7,305 nt of DNA from an uncultured Bacilli bacterium (GTDB lineage Bacteria; Bacillota_I; Bacilli_A; RFN20; CAG-826), in the NCBI GenBank assembly GCA_934133115.1, contig CAKPAV010000081.1, positions 1 through 7,305 on the forward strand. Direction: 5' to 3'. Below, in pieces: positions 1-5,029 of the stretch. Every line of letters starts with the position of its first letter. The first letter of the stretch is position 1. A model generated the notes under the pieces. That model was not told where the DNA came from. It searched no databases and saw only the letters and a list, made by a program, of their open reading frames with translations. Position numbers and translations under genes: made by a program.

Positions 1-578
1 ATAATAATTCTTGATGAGGAATCTTCTATTTCTTCTTTACGATAAATATTTTCATCATTTGATGACACTAAATAGCCTAATAGCGTTCTTAATAATTTTT
101 CATCGATTGGATCATAAAAACGAGTTTCGATATGATGCAATGCTTGAAAGTAATTTAACAAAATATTTTGACTAGGTGTTAACGAAGATGCATTACCACT
201 AATGATAAGATTTAATAGCCCTTCCGAAAAATCAATATGATATTTTTGAGCAATATTTGTAAGGATTAGATTATATTGATTATTTCTTACTGCATATTTA
301 ACATAATCATCATCATTTAATTTACCAAATTTCACCATTAATTTTGATAATCTACGTTCTTTTGCAACTAAATCATCAAGTATTTTTGGTGATAATACTA
401 AATTGATTGGCATTCTTTCGATGTTTCTTAAATTTAAACTCAAAGTATAATGACTACGATAAGAAATAATATCATTCCAAAACTTATCAATGTTAGAAAT
501 TCCAAGAATTTGTGATACTTGTTTTCTTGTTGCATATATGTCATTAGAATATTTGAATGCCAGGTTTTCGTTACCCAT
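1..578 (-). CDS. Fic-like protein, N-terminal part (3' end outside window)
   Basis: An open frame starts at ATG 578-576 and runs without a stop for 192 codons to the window edge, so the gene is truncated by the window and not broken. A good ribosome binding site (GAGGTGA, 584-590) lies 5 bases upstream of the ATG, which fixes the start. The N-terminus reads MGNENLAFKYSNDIYATRKQ. Around residues 140-181 the pattern LLNYFQALHHIE, YDPIDEKLLRTLLGYL, then IYRKE resembles the stretch before the catalytic core of Fic-domain proteins, where a helix with an N-Y-x-A-x-x-x-I pattern is followed by I-x-x-L-H and a Y-R motif. The diagnostic HPFxxGNGR motif would lie beyond position 1 and cannot be checked. 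If it is a Fic protein, it would be expected to transfer AMP or a similar group to a target protein. The gene lies downstream of the lepA terminator and has its own putative promoter, so it is probably a separate unit. It is certainly a gene; the family call is tentative. Confidence 0.6.
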   Translation of the reverse strand, partial: MGNENLAFKYSNDIYATRKQVSQILGISNIDKFWNDIISYRSHYTLSLNLRNIERMPINLVLSPKILDDLVAKERRLSKLMVKFGKLNDDDYVKYAVRNNQYNLILTNIAQKYHIDFSEGLLNLIISGNASSLTPSQNILLNYFQALHHIETRFYDPIDEKLLRTLLGYLVSSNDENIYRKEEIEDSSSRII

Positions 579-583
579 AGGCT

Positions 584-590
584 TCACCTC
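584..590 (-). promoter_or_regulatory. Ribosome binding site of the Fic-like gene
   Basis: GAGGTGA on the minus strand matches the anti-Shine-Dalgarno sequence well and sits 5 bases before ATG 578. It supports this ATG as the start of a gene that is cut off by the window edge. Confidence 0.75.
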
Positions 591-597
591 GGAATTA

Positions 598-626
598 ATT
601 GTAACAAATTTACAAAATATATTCCA
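598..626 (-). promoter_or_regulatory. Putative extended -10 promoter for the Fic-like gene
   Basis: On the minus strand TACAAT (598-603) is preceded by TGT, giving the extended -10 form TGnTACAAT. A weak -35 candidate, TGGAAT (621-626), lies 17 bases upstream. Transcription would begin near 591, leaving a leader of only about 13 bases that starts at the ribosome binding site. The block AATTTGTTA around the -10 (602-610) also occurs at the lepA promoter. Assigned by inspection only; the poor -35 and very short leader lower confidence. Confidence 0.4.
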
Positions 627-680
627 TATAAAAACTAAATATTTACTAAAAATCTACTAACAAAATGTGACATAAAACAC

Positions 681-704
681 AAAAAAAGCACGAAATTCGT
701 GCTT
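681..704 (-). terminator. Intrinsic terminator of lepA
   Basis: On the minus strand an 8-bp perfect stem, AAGCACGA / TCGTGCTT, with a 3-base loop (686-704) is followed by five more T residues (685-681). The first stem bases overlap the lepA TAA stop codon (705-703), so the hairpin begins inside the stop codon. The plus strand has no matching T-run, so it should act only on leftward transcription. It separates lepA from the Fic-like gene. Confidence 0.85.
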
Positions 705-2514
705 ATTCGTCATCATCGATAGAAAGTAAAGACATAAATGCTTCTTGTGGTACTTCCACAGAACCAATTTTTTTCATACGTTTTTTACCTTCTTTTTGTT
801 TATCAAGAAGTTTTCTTTTACGAGAAATATCTCCACCATAACATTTCGCTAAGACATCTTTTCGCATGGCTTTAATATCAGTGCGAGCGATAACTTTTCC
901 GTTTATTGCCGCTTGAACAGGTACTTCAAATTGTTGACGCGGAATAACGTCTTTTAATTTCCTTGTAATTAAGTTCCCACGAGTATAAGCAGATGGTTTA
1001 TAAACAATTAATGATAAAGCATCAATAGGTTGTCCATTTAATAAGATATCCATTTTAGCTAAATTAGATTCTTTATATTCACTTAATTCATAGTCAAATG
1101 AAGCATAACCTTTTGAATAACTTTTGAGTTTATCAAAGAAATTATAAACAATTTCACTTAATGGTATTTCGTATTTTAAAATCATACGGGTATCATCAAA
1201 ATATTCTAAGTCAATATAAATCCCTCTTTTTTCTTGGCATAACTCCATGATTGGACCAACATATTCTTTTGGTGTCATTATTGAAGCATTCACATAAGGT
1301 TCTTCAATTGCCTTGACTAATGAAGAATCAGGCAATTTCGATGGGTTATCAAGATTGATAATATCACCGTTAGTAAGTTTAACTTTATAAATAACAGAAG
1401 GAGCAGTTAAGATTAAATCGATGTTATATTCTCTTTCTAAACGTTCTTGCACTACATCCATATGTAATAGTCCTAAGAATCCACATCTAAAACCAAATCC
1501 TAAGGCTTGGGATGTTTCTGGTTCAAATTGTAAAGATGAATCGTTTAGACATAATTTTTCTAAAGCTTCTTTTAAATCGCCATATTTTTTAGAATCAACT
1601 GGGTATAAACCACAGAATACCATGGGATTAATATGACGATATCCTGGTAAAGGTTCTTTAGCCATATTGTTTTTTAAGGTTACTGTTTCACCTGGATGAA
1701 CGTCTTTAATATCTTTAATTTGTGCACATAAATAGCCAACTTCACCAGCATATAAAACATCACGTTTTTCTTCTTTTGGTGTACGGATGCCTAGCTCAGT
1801 AACTAAATAATCTTTATTAGCCGCCATAAGATGGATGACATCTCCAACTTTAACTTGTCCTTCTTTTAAACGTATATTAATGACAACACCACGGTATGCG
1901 TCATAATTTGAATCAAATATTAAAGCCTTTAATGGAGCATTAATATCGCCAGTTGGAGCAGGAATATCTTTCACAATCATTTTTAAGACTTGCTCAACAT
2001 TAAGTCCGGTTTTAGCGGATACTTCAACTGCGTCATCACACGTAATACCAATTCTTTGTTCAATTTCTTTTTTTACAAATTCAGGATGAGCAGAAGGTAA
2101 ATCAATTTTATTAATAACTGGAATAATCTCTAAATCATTATCAACCGCTAAATAAACATTTGCTAATGTTTGGGCTTCTACTCCTTGTGTGGCATCAACA
2201 ACTAACAAAGCTCCTTCACAAGCCGCTAAAGAACGAGATACTTCATAAGTAAAGTCGACGTGTCCCGGAGTGTCAATTAAGTTAAATATATATGTTTCTC
2301 CATCATCTGCTACGTAATTAAGAGTAACTGCATTAAGTTTAATTGTAATTCCACGTTCTCTTTCTAAGTCCATCGAATCAAGTAGTTGCTCTTTCATTTC
2401 ACGTTTATCCACGCTACCAGTAAGTTCTAAGATTCGATCTGCTAAAGTGGATTTACCATGATCAATATGTGCAATAATAGAAAAATTACGTATTTTCTTT
2501 TGATCAAATGCCAT
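703..2514 (-). CDS. lepA: Elongation factor 4 (LepA), ribosome-associated GTPase
   Basis: LepA/EF4 is a translational GTPase related to EF-G that binds the ribosome and is linked to back-translocation and to 30S subunit biogenesis. The protein of 603 residues has the usual length of the family. G-domain motifs are intact: G1 AHIDHGKST (15-23), G2 RGIT (54-57), G3 DTPGH (81-85), G4 NKID (135-138) and G5 SAK (166-168). The LepA-specific C-terminal region (about 538-603), with its basic segment [18 protein letters not shown], distinguishes it from EF-G and TypA. A frame extension to GTG 2523 exists, but that GTG lies inside the ribosome binding site (GAGGTGG, 2520-2526). ATG 2514, giving [11 protein letters not shown], has correct spacing and is the better start. 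A putative promoter lies just upstream and an intrinsic terminator overlaps the stop codon, so the gene is probably monocistronic. No abnormality is visible. Confidence 0.98.
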   Translation of the reverse strand: MAFDQKKIRNFSIIAHIDHGKSTLADRILELTGSVDKREMKEQLLDSMDLERERGITIKLNAVTLNYVADDGETYIFNLIDTPGHVDFTYEVSRSLAACEGALLVVDATQGVEAQTLANVYLAVDNDLEIIPVINKIDLPSAHPEFVKKEIEQRIGITCDDAVEVSAKTGLNVEQVLKMIVKDIPAPTGDINAPLKALIFDSNYDAYRGVVINIRLKEGQVKVGDVIHLMAANKDYLVTELGIRTPKEEKRDVLYAGEVGYLCAQIKDIKDVHPGETVTLKNNMAKEPLPGYRHINPMVFCGLYPVDSKKYGDLKEALEKLCLNDSSLQFEPETSQALGFGFRCGFLGLLHMDVVQERLEREYNIDLILTAPSVIYKVKLTNGDIINLDNPSKLPDSSLVKAIEEPYVNASIMTPKEYVGPIMELCQEKRGIYIDLEYFDDTRMILKYEIPLSEIVYNFFDKLKSYSKGYASFDYELSEYKESNLAKMDILLNGQPIDALSLIVYKPSAYTRGNLITRKLKDVIPRQQFEVPVQAAINGKVIARTDIKAMRKDVLAKCYGGDISRKRKLLDKQKEGKKRMKKIGSVEVPQEAFMSLLSIDDDE

Positions 2515-2519
2515 AAATA

Positions 2520-2526
2520 CCACCTC
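2520..2526 (-). promoter_or_regulatory. Ribosome binding site deciding the lepA start
   Basis: GAGGTGG on the minus strand, 5 bases before ATG 2514. It overlaps the alternative GTG at 2523-2521, which therefore cannot be served by it. This argues for the shorter 603-residue protein. Confidence 0.8.
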
Positions 2527-2542
2527 TTTCTTACTGAAATAA

Positions 2543-2571
2543 AGTATAACAAATTAATTTTAATTATTAAA
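2543..2571 (-). promoter_or_regulatory. Putative extended -10 promoter of lepA
   Basis: On the minus strand TATACT (2543-2548) is preceded by TGT, forming TGnTATACT, a good extended -10 element for the housekeeping sigma factor. The -35 candidate TTTAAT (2566-2571) is weak, with 17-bp spacing. Predicted transcription start is near 2536, giving a leader of about 20 bases before ATG 2514. Confidence 0.55.
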
Positions 2572-2721
2572 TAATTATTTTGATTGATAATGTTTCTCAA
2601 TTAAGACTACACAAATAATTATTGATAAATGTGTGTATCAACTTATGATTAATCCGTTATTATCAAAATATTAACTTACGACTAACTTACGATTAAAAAC
2701 AAAATTTTCAATACAATTAGG
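2572..2721. other. AT-rich intergenic DNA with short repeats upstream of lepA
   Basis: This stretch lies between the LOG gene stop and the lepA promoter and has no plausible gene. It contains an 11-bp tandem repeat (2673-2696) with a diverged third copy at 2640-2652. It also has a small inverted repeat TTGATA-8 bases-TATCAA (2622-2641) and a second ATTGATAA at 2583-2590. No GC-rich hairpin with a T-run follows the LOG stop codon, so no convincing terminator for the upstream operon is visible and read-through into lepA is possible. Confidence 0.6.
2640..2696. repeat. Short direct repeats AACTTAYGAYTAA (three copies)
   Basis: AACTTACGACTAA (2673-2685) and AACTTACGATTAA (2684-2696) overlap by two bases as an 11-bp tandem. 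A third copy, AACTTATGATTAA, lies at 2640-2652. The copies differ only at C/T positions. They sit about 70-150 bp upstream of the lepA -35 region and immediately downstream of the LOG gene. Their function is unknown; binding sites or simple slippage products are both possible. Confidence 0.55.
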
Positions 2722-3264
2722 TTAAATTTTTTCTGATGTTAAAATCTTTTCTACCTCTTCTAATGTAGAGGCAAAATAAATACCTTTTTGTCTTTCTATT
2801 GAAGATAAATCCATTTCAATCATTTTATCAAGTAAAACTTTTAATCCATCATAATAACCATGAAGATTAAAAATAATACATGGTGCATTAGTGTGATTTA
2901 AAGAAACCATCGACATAATTTCAGATATTTCTTCTAATGTACCTGTTCCACCAGGGAACGCCACAAAAGCATCACCTAATTCTATCATTTTAGCTTTTCG
3001 CTCAGACATATTTTCAGTGACAATTAATTCGCTTAAATCATTATTTTGTAATTCTTTTTCCACAAAGAATCTTGGTTCAACGCCAATAACTTTAGCCTTA
3101 CTTTTTAAAGCATTTTCCGCAATAACACCCATTAAGCCAATACGGGAACCACCATAAACTAATGTATTATTAGTTTTTCCAATCCAAGTTCCAAAATCAG
3201 CGACCGCTTTCTTTAAAGAATGGTCATTACCCTCATTAGCGCCTAAATAAACTGTAATATTCAT
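2722..3264 (-). CDS. LOG-family nucleotide 5'-monophosphate phosphoribohydrolase
   Basis: The protein of 180 residues matches the size and order of motifs of LOG-family (TIGR00730-type) Rossmann-like hydrolases. Members cleave the N-glycosidic bond of AMP or N6-modified AMP (cytokinin nucleotides) to a free base and ribose 5-phosphate. Visible motifs are VYLGANEGN (5-13) near the N-terminus, YGGSRIGLMG (37-46), the Arg of SERK (Arg89) and the signature PGGTGTLEE (104-112) with Glu112 at the catalytic position. The family was long misnamed 'lysine decarboxylase'; nothing here supports decarboxylation, even though polyamine genes are neighbours. ATG 3264 lies one base after the stop of the AdoMetDC-like gene (TAA-T-ATG) and has only a weak ribosome binding site, so translation is probably coupled to that gene. 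A role in salvage of adenine nucleotides is possible; the true substrate and the reason for its place in this operon are unknown. Confidence 0.9.
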   Translation of the reverse strand: MNITVYLGANEGNDHSLKKAVADFGTWIGKTNNTLVYGGSRIGLMGVIAENALKSKAKVIGVEPRFFVEKELQNNDLSELIVTENMSERKAKMIELGDAFVAFPGGTGTLEEISEIMSMVSLNHTNAPCIIFNLHGYYDGLKVLLDKMIEMDLSSIERQKGIYFASTLEEVEKILTSEKI

Positions 3265-3265
3265 A

Positions 3266-4072
3266 TTATTTCTTTATTGCTTTTTGCCAACGCATATTCG
3301 CGCGTAAATCAGTTTTTGAAACTTTTGATTTTACTTTATAAATATGTTTACTTCCGCGAGCGGTTAACTCATTGGATACTACTTCTCCTAAAGGTGCATA
3401 AATTTTATCAATGTTAGTATAATCAAATGGTGCACAAGAGAAGATATCTGCGTACATATATTTAGTTTTGTAATTATAGTGAATTGCAATATGTGATTGA
3501 GCAATAACTATAATAGCGCTTAAATACTTTGGATTATTAATTCTTGATTTTAAAACAAATGGACGAGTAATTGGGTCCATGTTAATTTCATAAACTATTT
3601 TCTCTAAGAAATCGAATAATACTTCCATTGTTGGGATGGTATGTGCTTTAATTTCTGTCATTACATGCGGACCAAAATCGACATCCGACTCATAAGGTAA
3701 CATTTCAAACTTACGAATAGAACGATCTTTCACATTTTTAATAGAATTTTTTTCATCAAATGGTAATTCTTTTAAGAAAAATTGATAAGCAGCATTATCA
3801 TCAAAATCGGTCTCAGCGAATATATCGACAAAATAGCATTCTCTTAATGGGAAAGTATGAATAGTAACGTGTCCGCCTTCAAGTAAGATAAATGCCGAAA
3901 CACCAATATCTTCTTTAACTTTGCCATAGTAATATGGAATTAATTGTGGTGGACAAATCGGCTGTAAATCGAGGCTAAAGCATAATCTTGTTAATAAATC
4001 ATTAACGTGTTTTATATCATCTAATTGATGTTGGTTTGCGCCATAAAAATCAAACATTACGTGTTTCTTCAT
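3266..4072 (-). CDS. Tandem-domain AdoMet decarboxylase-family protein (SpeD-like, possible pyruvoyl-dependent arginine decarboxylase)
   Basis: The protein of 268 residues holds two class 1b AdoMetDC-like domains in tandem (about 1-120 and 133-250). Family members self-cleave before a serine to make a pyruvoyl cofactor. Aligned by eye to Thermotoga SpeD (Ser55, Ser63, His68, Cys83), the first domain has Ser59, Gly67, His72 and Glu87: the cleavage serine is gone (EGGH replaces SESH) and so is the cysteine. The second domain has Ser185, Ser193, His198 and Cys213, all present and at identical spacing. Cleavage before Ser193 would give chains of about 192 and 76 residues. The TWPE segment, whose Trp and Glu help bind AdoMet as I recall the family, is TFPL in domain one and YNYK in domain two, so the substrate may not be AdoMet. 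The ribosome binding site AAGGAG (4083-4088) lies in the last codons of the upstream agmatinase, 10 bases before the ATG. Family membership is firm; the reaction is uncertain. Confidence 0.85.
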   Translation of the reverse strand: MKKHVMFDFYGANQHQLDDIKHVNDLLTRLCFSLDLQPICPPQLIPYYYGKVKEDIGVSAFILLEGGHVTIHTFPLRECYFVDIFAETDFDDNAAYQFFLKELPFDEKNSIKNVKDRSIRKFEMLPYESDVDFGPHVMTEIKAHTIPTMEVLFDFLEKIVYEINMDPITRPFVLKSRINNPKYLSAIIVIAQSHIAIHYNYKTKYMYADIFSCAPFDYTNIDKIYAPLGEVVSNELTARGSKHIYKVKSKVSKTDLRANMRWQKAIKK

Positions 4073-4079
4073 ATTTTAG

Positions 4080-4973
4080 TTACTCCTTTAGTAATAATTG
4101 TTTAAATACTTCATATAAATCTTTGATACCTAACCAAGTGGTAACATCATTTACATCAAGTGGTGGAGCAATTTCCACAATATCCATCATTGGTACATTA
4201 AAGTTTCTGACAATGAAACAAAGTATTTTCATAACATCTAAACTATTAACGCCAAATGCTTCTGGTGTTCCAGTTCCTGGAGCAAAACTTGGATCATTTG
4301 CATCGATATCATAAGATAGATACACCATATATTCATCACTAATTTTTTCTTTTAAATATTTAAATATTGGTTCAATACCATTATTATGAATAAAACTAGC
4401 ATTAAACATCTTTATTTCTGGATGAAGAGCAAAATATTCTACTTCTTGCTTTTCAAATCCTCTAATGCCAATAAGAATAATGTCCTTAGTAGAATAACCG
4501 TTATCGATTGCTCTTCTGATTGGGCAAGCATGAGAATATTTACTGCCTTCATATACATCACAAATATCAGGATGGGCATCAATATGAATAATTAACGGTT
4601 TCTTATGATGCTTCTTAGCATAATTTAAAAATGATAGTTCACTTGCTATTGCAATAGAATGATCACCGCCAACAACTAAATTAAACTTGTTTGTATTAAG
4701 TGTTTGATCTAAATGTTTACTTACTTTAGCAAAATATGTAACATCATCTTCTCCTTCATAAGTAACATCGCCAGTATCAAATATTTTGCATGCACTTATA
4801 TCATCTCCATCCATGCTTAAAGCAGGTTCGGAAGCTGATAATTCACGCATAACTTGTGGAGCTTTTGATGCTCCTTTTCCAATTGAAGCATTTTTATCAA
4901 ATGGAACACCTGTAAGAATAACTTTAGCTTCATCAATATTCTCAACTAATAAATCTCGAAAATAATCCTTCAT
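4080..4973 (-). CDS. speB: Ureohydrolase, probable agmatinase
   Basis: Agmatinase hydrolyses agmatine to putrescine and urea with a binuclear manganese centre. All metal-ligand motifs of the arginase/agmatinase family are present (numbered from the start chosen here): GGDHS with His105, DAHPD with Asp132, His134 and Asp136, and SYDIDANDP with Asp222 and Asp224. YSHACPIRR (around His148), the APGTGTPE loop and the C-terminal Glu267 of DIVEIAP also fit. The frame can extend to ATG 5003 (307 residues), but no ribosome binding site precedes it. ATG 4973 is preceded by GGTGAT (4980-4985) at good spacing and gives 297 residues, starting MKDYFRDLL. The stop codon is 7 bases from the AdoMetDC-like gene, which uses a ribosome binding site inside the last codons here, so the two are co-translated neighbours. 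Other ureohydrolase substrates (guanidinobutyrate, formiminoglutamate, arginine) cannot be excluded by motifs alone; the decarboxylase-like neighbour favours agmatine. Confidence 0.88.
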   Translation of the reverse strand: MKDYFRDLLVENIDEAKVILTGVPFDKNASIGKGASKAPQVMRELSASEPALSMDGDDISACKIFDTGDVTYEGEDDVTYFAKVSKHLDQTLNTNKFNLVVGGDHSIAIASELSFLNYAKKHHKKPLIIHIDAHPDICDVYEGSKYSHACPIRRAIDNGYSTKDIILIGIRGFEKQEVEYFALHPEIKMFNASFIHNNGIEPIFKYLKEKISDEYMVYLSYDIDANDPSFAPGTGTPEAFGVNSLDVMKILCFIVRNFNVPMMDIVEIAPPLDVNDVTTWLGIKDLYEVFKQLLLKE

Positions 4974-4979
4974 AATTTC

Positions 4980-4985
4980 ATCACC
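4980..4985 (-). promoter_or_regulatory. Ribosome binding site deciding the agmatinase start
   Basis: GGTGAT on the minus strand matches the 3' part of the Shine-Dalgarno consensus and lies 6 bases before ATG 4973. The upstream in-frame ATG at 5003 has only A/T-rich sequence before it. This favours the shorter 297-residue agmatinase. Confidence 0.6.
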
Positions 4986-4992
4986 GCAATCA

Positions 4993-5021
4993 ATTTTATA
5001 CATTATTAATAGTAATTACAA
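4993..5021 (-). promoter_or_regulatory. Putative promoter of the agmatinase operon
   Basis: On the minus strand TTGTAA (5016-5021) and TAAAAT (4993-4998) are separated by 17 bases, a reasonable -35/-10 pair. Transcription would begin near 4986, just before the ribosome binding site of ATG 4973 and downstream of ATG 5003, which agrees with the shorter start. The -35 lies inside the 5008-5029 palindrome. In such AT-rich DNA chance matches are common, and co-transcription with the helicase gene is an alternative. Confidence 0.3.
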
Positions 5022-5029
5022 TTACTATT
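5008..5029. repeat. 22-bp near-perfect palindrome at the helicase/agmatinase junction
   Basis: Arms AATAGTAATT (5008-5017) and AATTACTATT (5020-5029) are exact reverse complements separated by two bases. The right arm overlaps the helicase TAG stop codon (5025-5027). The palindrome covers the proposed -35 of the agmatinase promoter, so it could be an operator for a dimeric repressor. It is too AT-rich, and lacks a following T-run on the minus strand, to be a convincing terminator. Confidence 0.6.

Noticed and set aside
1421..1636. Plus-strand open frame of 71 codons
   Set aside because: It lies wholly inside lepA on the opposite strand, has no recognisable motif and no ribosome binding site; it is a shadow of the conserved gene.
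2515..2523. GTG start extending LepA by three residues (MVF)
   Set aside because: The GTG falls within the GAGGTGG ribosome binding site of ATG 2514, so it cannot be the initiation codon used with that site.
2640..2696. CRISPR-like repeat array
   Set aside because: The repeats are only 11-13 bp, two overlap in tandem with no spacer, and there are just three copies.
2697..2730. Intrinsic terminator after the LOG gene
   Set aside because: Only a weak AAAATTTT self-complementary run followed by T residues is present; there is no GC-containing stem.
2722..3264. Lysine decarboxylase acting in polyamine synthesis
   Set aside because: The PGGxGTxxE signature belongs to LOG phosphoribohydrolases; the lysine decarboxylase name is a historical misannotation of this family.
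3266..4072. E. coli-type (class 1a) SpeD, suggested by the similar length of about 265 residues
   Set aside because: The class 1a enzyme has a single cleavage serine near residue 112. Here each half aligns without gaps to the short class 1b enzymes and the surviving serine is at 193.
4036..4314. Plus-strand open frame of 92 codons
   Set aside because: It is antisense to the agmatinase and the start of the SpeD-like gene, with serine/threonine-rich low-complexity translation typical of shadow frames.
4386..4595. Plus-strand open frame of 69 codons
   Set aside because: It is antisense to the conserved metal-binding core of the agmatinase and has no independent support.
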